Shown: in pieces, positions 1-8,099 of the stretch
How positions within the stretch are numbered: position 1 is the stretch's first letter
Layout of the letters: every line of letters begins with the position of its first letter
Source of the DNA: Micromonospora sp045209745
GTDB taxonomy: Bacteria; Actinomycetota; Actinomycetes; Mycobacteriales; Micromonosporaceae
Assembly (NCBI RefSeq): GCF_045209745.1
Contig: NZ_CP109273.1
Location: 2,604,001 to 2,668,000 of the forward strand
Direction: 5' to 3'
Length of the DNA: 64,000 nucleotides
Made by a program: the position numbers and the translations under genes
Notes under the pieces: generated by a model
The model's input: the letters and a program-made list of their open reading frames with translations, nothing else
What the model was told of the DNA's origin: nothing
The model's database searches: none

Positions 1-144
1 CTGGTAGCGGGCGGTCCAGGGGATCGGGTCCACGGCGAGCAGGGTGCCCCGCGCCGCCAACCCGTGGCTGTCGTCGAGCAGAACCTGCTCGCTGCCGGCG
101 GTGTCCGTCCGGGACCAGAAGATGGACTTCGGCATGGTCGGCAT
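1..144 (-). CDS. Putative glycolipid-binding family protein, N-terminal fragment
   Basis: Only the first 48 codons are inside the window; the gene runs off the left edge. From the ATG at 144 the protein begins MPTMPKSIFWSRTDTAGSEQ and continues in frame without a stop to base 1. The W-x-R-x-D-x-x-G-x-E pattern followed by a G-x-L-x-x-x-D-P-I-P-W stretch resembles the start of the putative glycolipid-binding domain family (PF06475). That assignment is from memory of the family and rests on a short fragment. A second in-frame ATG at 135 could also be the start. No strong Shine-Dalgarno sequence is visible. It lies downstream of the helicase gene but is separated from it by a strong hairpin, so it is probably transcribed separately. 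Confidence 0.62.
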   Translation of the reverse strand, partial: MPTMPKSIFWSRTDTAGSEQVLLDDSHGLAARGTLLAVDPIPWTARYQ

Positions 145-188
145 GAGCCGGACGTTACGCGACCGGACCGGCATCGGCAGGGCATGCG

Positions 189-228
189 CGAACGCCGCCG
201 CGAAGCCTGGGCTTCGCGGCGGCGTTCG
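189..228 (-). terminator. Strong hairpin terminator after the DEAD-box helicase gene
   Basis: Bases 189-206 and 211-228 form an 18-bp perfect inverted repeat with a CTGG loop. It starts 21 bases beyond the helicase stop codon and before the next minus-strand gene, the expected place for an intrinsic terminator. There is no clear U-tract, as is common in high-GC actinobacteria. Confidence 0.8.
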
Positions 229-248
229 GTGGATCAACGGATCAAAGA

Positions 249-2297
249 TCAGTGGGTACGCGCCGGCGGTCGCCCGCCGAAACCGCGCCGGTCGTCGCGT
301 GGCCGGTCATCGCGGGGCCGGTCGTCACGGGGCCGGTCGTCGCGCGGCCGGTCGTCCCGAACACGGCTGTCCGGGCGGAAGCCACCCCGAGTGTCGCGGT
401 CACCGAAGCGCCGCTCGCCGGCCGGTCGGTCGGCCCGGCCGTCCCGGTCGCCGAAGCGCCGCTCGCCGGCCGGTCGGTCGGCCCGGCCGTCCCGGTCGCC
501 GAAGCGCCGCTCGCCGGCCGGTCGGTCAGCCCGGCCGTCCCGGTCGCCGAACTGCGGCCGGTCGCCGAACCGGCGCTCGCCCTGCGGCCGGTCGCCGTAA
601 CCCCGGGTGTCCCGATCGGCGTAACGCCGCTCACCGGCCGGCCGGTCGCCGTAGCCCCGTTCACCGGTGGGGCGGTCACCGTACTGACGATCACCTTGCG
701 GACGGTCGCCGTACTGACGGTCACCGTACTGGCGGTCACCTTGCGGACGGTCACGGTACTGGCGGTCACCGTACTGGCGGTCACCTTGCGGACGGTCACG
801 GTACTGGCGGTCACCGTACTGGCGGTCACCTTGCGGGCGGTCGCCGAAGCGCCGCTCGCCAGTGGGGCGGTCGCCGAAGCGCCGCGGGCCGCCGGAGCGG
901 TCGTCGAATCGACGCGGGCCGCGGTCGCCGTAACCCCGCGGCTCGGCCTCGACGCGAACCGCGACGCCGCTGGGCTCCCGGGCGCCGACCAGCTCGGCCA
1001 ACGCCGGGTCTCCGAGCCGGACCCGGGCCTCGGCCGGCGCGACGCCGGCCTTCTCCATCATGGCCAGGGTGGTGCGGCGCTGCTTGGGCAGCACCAGCGT
1101 GGCGACCGCGCCCGACTCGCCCGCCCGGGCGGTGCGCCCTGCGCGGTGCAGGTAGTCCTTGGGGTCCTTCGGCGGGTCGACGTGCAGCACCAGGGTGACC
1201 CCGTCGACGTGGATGCCCCGAGCCGCCACGTCCGTGGCGACCAGCACGTTCATCCGGCCCTCGCGGAACTCGGCCAACGTCTTGGTCCGCATCCGCTGGG
1301 TCTTGCCGCCGTGCAGTCCGCCGGCGCGTACGCCGACCGCCGCGAGCTGCTCGACCAGCCGGTCCACCCCGAGCTGGGTACGGGCGAAGACCATGGTCCG
1401 GCCGTCACGGGCGGCGATCGACGCCGTGACCGGGAACTTCTCGTGCGGTGGGATCAACAGCATGTGGTGGTCCATGGTGGACACCGAGGCGGTCGACGGC
1501 GCAGTGGAGTGGGTCACCGGGTCGGTCATGAACCGCCTGACCAACGCGTCGACGTCACCGTCCAGGGTGGCCGAGAAGAGCAGCCGCTGGCCGCCTGCCG
1601 GCGTCTTCGCCAGCAGGTCGGTCACCTCGGGCAGGAAGCCCATGTCGGCCATCTGGTCAGCCTCGTCGAGCACCGTGACCTCGACGTCGTCGAGCTGGCA
1701 GATGCCCCGCTCGATCAGGTCGCCGAGCCGGCCAGGGGTGGCCACGATGATCTCCACGCCGCGTCGGAGCGCATCGATCTGACGGTCGTACGGCACACCG
1801 CCGACGGCGGTCTTGAGGAAGATGCCGACGGCCTTGCCCAGCGGCAACAGGGCGTCGTTGACCTGCATGGCCAGCTCGCGGGTGGGAACCAGGACCAGGG
1901 CGCGCGGACGCATCGGCCGGGCCCGGTTGCGGTTGGCCAGCCGGGCGATCATCGGCAGACCGAAGGCGAGCGTCTTGCCCGAACCGGTCTGCCCGCGGCC
2001 CAGCACGTCGCGGCCGGCGAGCGCGTCCGGAACGGTGGCCCGCTGAATCTCGAACGGGCTGGTGATGCCCTGCTGTGCCAGCGCGCGGACCAGCGGCTCG
2101 GGCAGGCCGAGGGAGGCGAAGCTGATCGGATCGGCGGTCTCCGTCGAGGCGGGCTCGGCCGGCTGGGCGGCGGTCCCGGCCGGCGCGGTGCCGGCCTCGC
2201 GCGGAGAGGTGTCGAGCGGTCCCCGGGCGGTGTCGGCCGCCGGGGCGGGGTTGATAACGGACGTAACGGTGCTGGGGTCAGCAGAGGTGGTCAACAA
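249..2297 (-). CDS. DEAD-box ATP-dependent RNA helicase with repetitive basic C-terminal tail
   Basis: A 682-residue cytoplasmic RNA helicase. Residues about 58-440 are the two RecA-like domains: phenylalanine upstream of the Q motif, Walker A GQTGSGKT (about 102-109), PTREL, TPGR, DEAD at 211-214, SAT, and HRAGRTARAG near the end of the core. From about residue 450 the protein is an Arg/Gly/Asp/Gln-rich low-complexity tail built from units such as GDRPQGDRQYGDRQY and GERRFGDRDGRADRPA, ending in a run of RDDRP. Such tails in DEAD-box proteins usually bind RNA or drive condensation or cold-shock function; here that is inference. The start is TTG at 2297; the Ala/Pro/Thr-rich first 55 residues make the exact start uncertain. 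A CsdA/RhlE-like role in rRNA or mRNA unwinding is likely, but no specific ortholog is claimed. Confidence 0.93.
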   Translation of the reverse strand: MLTTSADPSTVTSVINPAPAADTARGPLDTSPREAGTAPAGTAAQPAEPASTETADPISFASLGLPEPLVRALAQQGITSPFEIQRATVPDALAGRDVLGRGQTGSGKTLAFGLPMIARLANRNRARPMRPRALVLVPTRELAMQVNDALLPLGKAVGIFLKTAVGGVPYDRQIDALRRGVEIIVATPGRLGDLIERGICQLDDVEVTVLDEADQMADMGFLPEVTDLLAKTPAGGQRLLFSATLDGDVDALVRRFMTDPVTHSTAPSTASVSTMDHHMLLIPPHEKFPVTASIAARDGRTMVFARTQLGVDRLVEQLAAVGVRAGGLHGGKTQRMRTKTLAEFREGRMNVLVATDVAARGIHVDGVTLVLHVDPPKDPKDYLHRAGRTARAGESGAVATLVLPKQRRTTLAMMEKAGVAPAEARVRLGDPALAELVGAREPSGVAVRVEAEPRGYGDRGPRRFDDRSGGPRRFGDRPTGERRFGDRPQGDRQYGDRQYRDRPQGDRQYGDRQYRDRPQGDRQYGDRQYGDRPQGDRQYGDRPTGERGYGDRPAGERRYADRDTRGYGDRPQGERRFGDRPQFGDRDGRADRPAGERRFGDRDGRADRPAGERRFGDRDGRADRPAGERRFGDRDTRGGFRPDSRVRDDRPRDDRPRDDRPRDDRPRDDRRGFGGRPPARTH
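403..546. repeat. Three tandem 48-bp repeats in the helicase tail
   Basis: A 48-bp unit beginning CCGAAGCGCCGCTCGCC recurs at 403, 451 and 499 almost without change and encodes the 16-residue unit GERRFGDRDGRADRPA. Because 48 is a multiple of three, copy-number change would keep the frame. Confidence 0.9.
691..840. repeat. Tandem 45-bp repeats in the helicase tail
   Basis: A 45-bp unit starting TCACCTTGCGGACGGTC recurs at 691, 736, 781 and partly at 826. It encodes alternating GDRQYGDR, QYRDR and PQGDR segments on the minus strand. Sub-repeats of 15 bp are visible inside each unit. Confidence 0.88.
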
Positions 2298-2490
2298 AAG
2301 CCTTTCGAGCGGGGCGCATCTTCGCGATGGCCGCCGCGGCTGTGCCGCCGGATCGCCCGCAAGATCGCCCAGGGGCGCGCACCACGCGCGCCGGGTCAGT
2401 GATTTCAGCCAGTGTACGGCGGTCCGGCAAAGTCGCCAGCCGGTTGCCCGACGGTAGTGGGCGGATTCACCATCGTTGCCGCTCGACGGC

Positions 2491-4071
2491 TCACCCGTTC
2501 AGCACGCTGCCCACCAGACCGTCCAGGGCGTCACCGGCCAGCACGACGACCAGGACACTGATCGCCACCAGCAGCCCCAGAGCGGCGGCCAGAACGATCA
2601 TCACCCGGGTGTTCCCGGACCGCTCGGCCGGCGTGTCCGCCCAGCCCTGAGCCAGGATGTGCCCGGTCAGCGAGCCGGAATTCTCCACCGCGTTCGCCGG
2701 CATCGCGATCGTGGTGAAACCCGGCCCCTCACCGCTGCCGTAGACGGTGCCGGCCAGGTCGGAGCCGCCGTCGTGCCGCCCGGCGCGGGCGCCCGCGCCC
2801 CGCCCGGCGGAGCTGCCCGAAGGGCTGCCCGTCGGCGCGGACATTTGGGAGTTGACGGTGCCACTCCCGGCCGATCGGGGAGCGCTGACGGTAGACGGCG
2901 GCCAACTCGGCAGCGCTGCCGCGGGCACCACCGGCGGCGCGGAGACGGGTGTCTCGGCCCATCCGCCGCTGGACGTCGGGCGTGCCGCCCCGGCGGTGGA
3001 CGGCCAGTCGGCCGGCGCTGCGGAGACCGACGCGGTGGCCCGTACGCCGGGCGTGTCGATCATCGCAGGCGGTGGCGGAAACGGCGGTGCCGGCATCGGG
3101 CCAGGCGGCGCGGGCGGCGCGGGCACCGGTGGACCGGGTGGCGGTAGTGGTGGGCTCGGGATGGGCGGTGTCGGCGGCCCCGGAATGGGCGGAACCGGCG
3201 AAGGCGGCGGTATGGGTGGACCCGGGACGGGTGGGACCGGACTGGGCGGCGTGGGTCGCGGCCCCGGCGTCGGCATCGGGCCGGGAGGATACGGACCGGG
3301 GGCCGGCGCGGGCTCCGGTTCGGGTGGCGACGGCTCGGTCGGCCCGGGGCCGGGTGGCGAGGGCTCCGGCTCCGGAGTCGACGGCTGGGCCGGCTCCGGA
3401 TCGGGACTCACCGGCCCGGATCGGTAGACGGCGGGCGTGCTCCCGCGAGGCTCCGGGGTGCCCATGGCACCGGACGTGACCCGGCTGCTGCCGGGAACCG
3501 TGGCACTGGCCCGGGCCGGCGCGGTCGAGTCGTTCCGCTGTCCGGGCACCGAAACATCGGCCGGGCTGGCTGAGCCGGTCGCACGGTAGGTGGTCGCGGT
3601 GACCGGAGCGCTGGCCGGCAGGTCACTGCGAAGAGCCCCGGCGGTTGCGACGCTGGCCCGGGCCCGTACCGGCGCGGCGGCCTGATCCGGGCGAGCGTCG
3701 GCGGGCTGCCCAGCGCCCGTCTCGGGACCGTCCGAAGCGGTGCCGGTGCCGGCGGGAGCGGGGCTGGCGAAGACGTCGTCGGCCCCGACGGGGGCGTCCT
3801 CGGCGCCGGCGGGGGCGTTCTCGGCGTTAGCGGAGACGTCGTCGGCCCCGGTGACCGCGGAGGGGTCGCTGGTGGCCGGGGTGGCGTCAGTGGTGGCCGT
3901 GGCTGTGCCGCTGGTGGCCGGGGCAGCGTCAGAGGCAGCCGGGTCAGCGGGGATGGCACCCGGGACGGCCTCGGAGGGGGGCACCACCGGCTCGGCGATG
4001 GCCGGCCCTGGCGGGGCGGCTCGGTCGACTCCGGGGTCAACCGTCTCCGCCGGATCTCTCTGCTCGGCCAT
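2491..4071 (-). CDS. Proline/alanine-rich protein with a C-terminal membrane anchor
   Basis: I do not recognise a family. Almost the whole chain is low complexity: an Ala/Thr/Asp-rich first third, a Ser/Thr middle, then a stretch of Pro-Pro-Gly-Pro repeats, followed by a Ser/Gly-rich part. The only ordered-looking element is a hydrophobic segment of about 25 residues near the C-terminus (VMIVLAAALGLLVAISVLVV) followed by a short tail, so it is probably a single-pass or tail-anchored membrane protein with a long extended domain. I chose the ATG at 4071 because GGAGG lies 6 bases upstream; upstream in-frame starts exist at 4089 (ATG) and 4137 (GTG). It lies just downstream of the NlpC/P60 gene in the same direction, suggesting a cell-envelope role, but the function is unknown. 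Confidence 0.7.
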   Translation of the reverse strand: MAEQRDPAETVDPGVDRAAPPGPAIAEPVVPPSEAVPGAIPADPAASDAAPATSGTATATTDATPATSDPSAVTGADDVSANAENAPAGAEDAPVGADDVFASPAPAGTGTASDGPETGAGQPADARPDQAAAPVRARASVATAGALRSDLPASAPVTATTYRATGSASPADVSVPGQRNDSTAPARASATVPGSSRVTSGAMGTPEPRGSTPAVYRSGPVSPDPEPAQPSTPEPEPSPPGPGPTEPSPPEPEPAPAPGPYPPGPMPTPGPRPTPPSPVPPVPGPPIPPPSPVPPIPGPPTPPIPSPPLPPPGPPVPAPPAPPGPMPAPPFPPPPAMIDTPGVRATASVSAAPADWPSTAGAARPTSSGGWAETPVSAPPVVPAAALPSWPPSTVSAPRSAGSGTVNSQMSAPTGSPSGSSAGRGAGARAGRHDGGSDLAGTVYGSGEGPGFTTIAMPANAVENSGSLTGHILAQGWADTPAERSGNTRVMIVLAAALGLLVAISVLVVVLAGDALDGLVGSVLNG

Positions 4072-4185
4072 CTCCGCCCTCCGCGCCATGCTCGCACCCG
4101 GACCCGTGACATCGGGTCGGATGTGCCTGGTTGTCACGGTGCCACAGATCTCCCCGAGCGGACAGCCGGAGCGGATCGCGGCGGG

Positions 4186-5766
4186 TCAGCCCGTGGTGTC
4201 GGGGCTGACCGTCGGGATGCCGCTGCCCGTCACGCTCGTGCTGGCCTCCGGCGTGGTCGACGGGGACGTGCTGCCCGGCGCGCTGGTCGGTGCCGAGGGC
4301 AGGGTCGTCGGCGTGTTGCTCGGGCTGGTCGACGAACTCGGTGCGGTGCTGCCAGTCGGCGTCGGCGTCGGCGTGGGCGTGGGCGTGGGCGTGAGCGTGA
4401 GCGTGGGTTTGGTGGTCGGCGTGTGCGTGGGCTCGGTGGTCGGCGTCGGCGTCGTGGTGGGCGTCGGCTTGGTGGTGGGCGTCGGCTTCGGGGTGGGCGT
4501 CGTGCTGGGCGTCGTGCTGGGCGTCGTAACCGGCGGGGTCGGGATGGTCACGATCGGTGCCGGCACCGCGCCGATCACCCGGGTGGCGGCGTACAGCCCG
4601 GACCAGCGGACCACCGAGATCTTGACGACGTCGCCGGTGGTGGGCGCCTGCACCATCTTGCCGTTGCCGATGTACATGCCGACGTGGTGGATCGTCGTCC
4701 AACTGCTGCCAGAGGCGAAGAAAAGCAGGTCGCCGGGGAGCAGCGCGGTCTGCGGGACGGTGCGGCTCCGGGTGGCGGCGTACTGGTCGCGGGAGACCCG
4801 GGGCAGGTCGAAGTAGTCGGCGCCCGGAGACCGGTACGCGGCCCACATCAGACCGGAGCAGTCGAACTGGTCCGGCCCCTCCTCGGACCACTTGTACGGA
4901 TCGCCGAGCTGGGCGAGCGCGTACCGGACCGCAGCCAGTGCCCGCGGGTGCGCGGCCATGCCGCTGATGTTCTGACCGGCGACGTAGCCGGCGCCGATCT
5001 GCTGCTCGGCGGCTTCCTGCTGCCGTTCGATCTCGATCAGCAGGGCGGCGTTGTCCCGGCGCAGTTTGAGCAGGCTCGCCTCGGCCGTGCGGAGCGCCGT
5101 CTCGCCCGCGGTGAACTCCGCCTCGGCGGCGGCGAGCAGATCCTTGGCCTGGGAGTGCTTCTGGTAGGCGTCCTGCTCCCCGGCGCGGGCACGGGACAGC
5201 TCACCGGCCACTCCGGTGGTGCCGCCGTCGACCTTCTCGCCCCGGGTGATCTGCTGTAGGCGGCTCAGCCCACGGATGTCCTCGGCGAGGTCACCAGGCG
5301 GCAGCGCGGCGGCTGCCTTGACGGCGTCCGCGGCGGCGACGTCGGCCGCCTGCTGGGCCCGGAGCAGGGCGTCCTGCGTGGTCGCGAGCATCTTGCCGGC
5401 CGCGTCGAGCTGCGCCTGTGCGTCGGTGCGTTTCTGCCGGCTCACCAGCAACGCGTCGCCGAGCGCCCCGACCTGGATCTCGCCAGCGGAGATGGCGGCG
5501 GCCAGCGGGCCGATGCCGACGTTGACGACCGGCGGGACGGGCACGCCGGCGGTGGGAGCGCCACCGGGCAGCTGGAGTGTGCCGATGGCCGGTGGGCGCG
5601 CACCGGTGTCCGGCACGGTGGTCGGCACTCCGGGCTCGGCGTACACGGGGGTGGCCAGCACGGCGGCGGCGATCGCGCCGAGCAGGGCGGCCCAGAGCTT
5701 CGGACGCAGCACCGGCGAGATCACCGGGCGCCGTCGTCGCTGCCGTCGCGCCCCGCTGTCGACCAT
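4186..5766 (-). CDS. Secreted NlpC/P60 (C40) peptidoglycan endopeptidase
   Basis: 526 residues. An Arg-rich N-terminus and hydrophobic segment (about 21-43, ending near VYAEPG) form a signal peptide. Residues about 90-265 are Ala/Leu/Glu-rich and predicted coiled coil, like the N-terminal domain of mycobacterial RipA. The NlpC/P60 domain spans about 272-400 with catalytic Cys303 in FDCSG and His361 in HHVGMYIG. After the domain a long Thr/Pro-rich tail (about 400-526) is built from PTPT-type repeats, which probably spans or contacts the cell wall. RipA-type enzymes cut the D-Glu to meso-DAP bond in peptide stems during division. GGGAG lies just before the ATG. It is divergent from mqnE. Confidence 0.92.
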   Translation of the reverse strand: MVDSGARRQRRRRPVISPVLRPKLWAALLGAIAAAVLATPVYAEPGVPTTVPDTGARPPAIGTLQLPGGAPTAGVPVPPVVNVGIGPLAAAISAGEIQVGALGDALLVSRQKRTDAQAQLDAAGKMLATTQDALLRAQQAADVAAADAVKAAAALPPGDLAEDIRGLSRLQQITRGEKVDGGTTGVAGELSRARAGEQDAYQKHSQAKDLLAAAEAEFTAGETALRTAEASLLKLRRDNAALLIEIERQQEAAEQQIGAGYVAGQNISGMAAHPRALAAVRYALAQLGDPYKWSEEGPDQFDCSGLMWAAYRSPGADYFDLPRVSRDQYAATRSRTVPQTALLPGDLLFFASGSSWTTIHHVGMYIGNGKMVQAPTTGDVVKISVVRWSGLYAATRVIGAVPAPIVTIPTPPVTTPSTTPSTTPTPKPTPTTKPTPTTTPTPTTEPTHTPTTKPTLTLTPTPTPTPTPTPTGSTAPSSSTSPSNTPTTLPSAPTSAPGSTSPSTTPEASTSVTGSGIPTVSPDTTG

Positions 5767-6002
5767 GCTGCTCCCGTCACACCGCTCGGCGCCGCGCTCG
5801 GTGGGCGCGGCCGTCGGACGGTACCAGTGTGTGTTCCGCCCCGCCCTTGTTACTACCGCACCCCGCCAGCGATGTCGATGCGTCGCCGGGTTACGGAAGG
5901 CTGAGAGTCTGGTGAAGTGGGGCGCTGTCGGCGACCGTGCCGCCGGGGCCGTCGGCCCTCCGACGTACGCTCGATCGGGACCGCAGGTGGAAGGGACGTG
6001 CC

Positions 6003-7172
6003 ATGGACGCCGGACTCAAGCGTGAGCTCGAAGCGAAGGTGTATGCCGGTGAGCGGCTGACCCGGGAGGACGGGGTCGCGCTCTACGAGAGTGATGACCT
6101 GACCTGGTTGGGGCGGTTGGCTCATCACAAGCGCACCGAACTGAACGGCGAGCGGGTGATGTTCAACGTCAACCGGCACCTCAACCTGACGAACGTCTGC
6201 TCGGCGTCCTGTGCGTACTGCTCGTTCCAGCGCAAGCCGGGCGAGAAGGACGCGTACACGATGCGCATCGACGAGGCGGTCCGCAAGGCCAAGGAGATGG
6301 AAGATGAGCAGCTCACCGAGCTGCACATCGTCAACGGTCTGCACCCCACGCTGCCCTGGCGTTACTACCCCAAGGTGCTGCGCGAGCTGAAGGCGGCGCT
6401 GCCGAACGTCAAGCTCAAGTGCTTCACGGCGACCGAGGTGCAGTGGTTCGAGAAGATCAGCGGTCTGAGTGCCGACGAGATCCTCGACGAGCTGATGGAT
6501 GCCGGCCTGGAGTCGCTGACCGGCGGTGGCGCGGAGATCTTCGACTGGGAGGTCCGGCAGCACATCGTCGACCACGCCTGCCACTGGGAGGACTGGTCGC
6601 GGATCCACGCCCTGGCGCACGCCAAGGGCATGAAGACCCCGGCGACCATGCTGTACGGCCACATCGAGGAGCCCCGGCACCGGGTCGACCACGTGCTGCG
6701 GCTGCGGGAGTTGCAGGACGAGACCAACGGCTTCGCGGTCTTCATCCCGCTGCGCTACCAGCACGACTTCGTGGACTCGGCGGACGGCAAGATCCGTAAC
6801 CGGATCCAGGCGCGCACCACGATGGCCTCGCCGGCCGAGTCGCTGAAGACGTTCGCCGTGTCCCGGCTGCTCTTCGACAACGTGCCGCACGTGAAGAACT
6901 TCTGGGTGATGCACGGGCTGTCGGTGGCCCAGCTCTCGCTGAACTTCGGCGTGGACGACCTGGACGGCTCGGTCGTCGAATACAAGATCACGCATGACGC
7001 CGACTCGTACGGCACCCCGAACACCATGCACCGCGACGACCTGCTGCACCTGATCTGGGACGCTGGCTTCCAGCCGGTCGAGCGGGACACCCGCTACAAC
7101 GTGGTCCGGGAGTACGACAAGGCCCCGTCGCTGGCCGAGCGGCGCGCCGAGCCGCAGCAGGTCTGGGCCTGA
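6003..7172 (+). CDS. mqnE: Aminofutalosine synthase MqnE (radical SAM)
   Basis: 389 residues. MqnE joins S-adenosylmethionine and 3-[(1-carboxyvinyl)oxy]benzoate, the MqnA product, to make aminofutalosine in the futalosine route to menaquinone. The radical SAM cluster cysteines are Cys66, Cys70 and Cys73 in NVCSASCAYCSF, followed by the family-typical RKPGEKDAYTM. The later GGGAEIFDWEVR and IPLRYQHDF segments also fit MqnE rather than the F420 enzyme CofH. I chose the ATG at 6003, with GGAAGGGA upstream, over longer in-frame starts. The partner genes mqnA (25430) and mqnC (32606) are elsewhere in this window; mqnB and mqnD are not seen. Confidence 0.95.
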   Translation: MDAGLKRELEAKVYAGERLTREDGVALYESDDLTWLGRLAHHKRTELNGERVMFNVNRHLNLTNVCSASCAYCSFQRKPGEKDAYTMRIDEAVRKAKEMEDEQLTELHIVNGLHPTLPWRYYPKVLRELKAALPNVKLKCFTATEVQWFEKISGLSADEILDELMDAGLESLTGGGAEIFDWEVRQHIVDHACHWEDWSRIHALAHAKGMKTPATMLYGHIEEPRHRVDHVLRLRELQDETNGFAVFIPLRYQHDFVDSADGKIRNRIQARTTMASPAESLKTFAVSRLLFDNVPHVKNFWVMHGLSVAQLSLNFGVDDLDGSVVEYKITHDADSYGTPNTMHRDDLLHLIWDAGFQPVERDTRYNVVREYDKAPSLAERRAEPQQVWA

Positions 7173-7195
7173 ACCACCACGTACCCTCGCAGTCG

Positions 7196-7633
7196 ATGAG
7201 CGAGCAACGCGATTCTGAGCAGCAGGGCGGGTTTCCCCGTCGGGACGCCGAGGGGCGGATCCGTACCCTGGGCGATCTGCTCGGGGTGTGCCTGGCCGGC
7301 CTGGTCATCGGTGCGCTGGCGTTGGTGTTGTTCGACTGGGCGTTCGCCTCGATCGGCGCCGGCGATTTCGGGCACACCAACGGCTGGTTGGCGGTGATCC
7401 TGCCGGCCTGGCTGTTCTGGGACGATTTCCGCGCCTGGGAGTTCGGTGCGGCCCGGGTGCTGGCGGCGGTGGTCGCCGCCGCGGTCGGGGTGTTCGTCGG
7501 GCTGCTGATCGCCGGTCTGGCTGCCGGGTTGCCGCCGCTGCTGTCCGGCACGTTGGCGGCGGGGGCGTTCACCGTGGCGTACGCGACGGTCTGGTTCCCG
7601 GGCGTCCGCTGGCTGGCCCGTCGGACCGGCTGA
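7196..7633 (+). CDS. Small multi-pass membrane protein
   Basis: 145 residues, no recognised family. A hydrophilic N-terminus of about 25 residues is followed by about four hydrophobic segments (about 28-50, 62-76, 85-110, 112-135), ending with a basic ARRTG. It starts 23 bases after mqnE and points the same way, so it is probably co-transcribed with it. Codon use matches the neighbours. It could be an integral membrane protein of unknown role; nothing ties it to menaquinone synthesis apart from position. Confidence 0.75.
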   Translation: MSEQRDSEQQGGFPRRDAEGRIRTLGDLLGVCLAGLVIGALALVLFDWAFASIGAGDFGHTNGWLAVILPAWLFWDDFRAWEFGAARVLAAVVAAAVGVFVGLLIAGLAAGLPPLLSGTLAAGAFTVAYATVWFPGVRWLARRTG

Positions 7634-7699
7634 CCGCGACCGCCCGCCGGGCGGATCGACCCTCCCGCCGGCACGGTGGGCGACGGAGAGAACGGAGTG

Positions 7700-8014
7700 G
7701 TGCAGGTGAGCGCCGCGCTCAAGTACACGCTGGGCCGGATCGGGCTGTTCATCGCCGTGTTGGCGGCCCTCTGGCTTGTCGACATGAACGTGTTCCTGAA
7801 GCTGATGTTGGCGCTGGCCTTCTCTGCCGCGCTCTCCTTCTTCCTGCTGCGTGGCTGGCGGGACGAGATGGCCGAGGAGATGGCCAGCGCCGCCGAGCGC
7901 CGCCGCACCGAGAAGGAGCGCCTCCGCTCCGCCCTGGCCGGCGACGACGCCGAGGCCCCGCCCACCCCCACCAACCCGTCCACCCCCACCGAAGGCCCCG
8001 ACCCCAAGCGTTGA
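7700..8014 (+). CDS. DUF4229-type small membrane protein
   Basis: About 104 residues. The start SAALKYTLGRIGLF, two hydrophobic segments (about 15-30 and 35-55) and a charged helical, then Pro/Thr-rich tail match my memory of the actinobacterial DUF4229 family. Several in-frame GTG codons (7676, 7697, 7700, 7706) compete as the start; 7700 has GGAGAG at a good distance. It follows the preceding membrane protein by 66 bases and closes this short plus-strand run. Function unknown. Confidence 0.72.
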   Translation: MQVSAALKYTLGRIGLFIAVLAALWLVDMNVFLKLMLALAFSAALSFFLLRGWRDEMAEEMASAAERRRTEKERLRSALAGDDAEAPPTPTNPSTPTEGPDPKR

Positions 8015-8070
8015 TCATGAAGTTATTGCCCGACACGCCGAGCGGTCGGGGCAATAACTTCATGATCAAC
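8010..8070. repeat. Intergenic palindrome 1, GATC-edged, between convergent genes
   Basis: Bases 8010-8030 (GTTGATCATGAAGTTATTGCC) are matched perfectly by their reverse complement at 8050-8070, and pairing extends inward with one bulge. The left arm overlaps the stop codon of the DUF4229 gene. The arms are AT-rich compared with everything around them. It can act as a bidirectional terminator, and it resembles three other palindromes at 11602, 32469 and 61783. Confidence 0.85.
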
Positions 8071-8071
8071 C

Positions 8072-8099
8072 GGGGTGGGGGTGGGGGTGGGGGTGGGGG
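8072..8099 (+). other. G-run tract, possible G-quadruplex
   Basis: Five consecutive runs of four or five G separated by single T bases lie between palindrome 1 and the stop codon of the C39-like peptidase gene. This fits the G4 consensus of four or more G-tracts with one-base loops. On the minus strand it is a C-rich tract just downstream of the gene. Confidence 0.7.

Noticed and set aside
403..840. Possible CRISPR-like repeats
   Set aside because: Repeats are contiguous, in frame with the helicase gene, and have no spacers. The same holds for 22650-22913 and 35206-35700.
252..2402. Long plus-strand open frame opposite the helicase gene
   Set aside because: It mirrors the helicase coding strand, is Val/Ala/Gly-rich without motifs, and results from high GC content.
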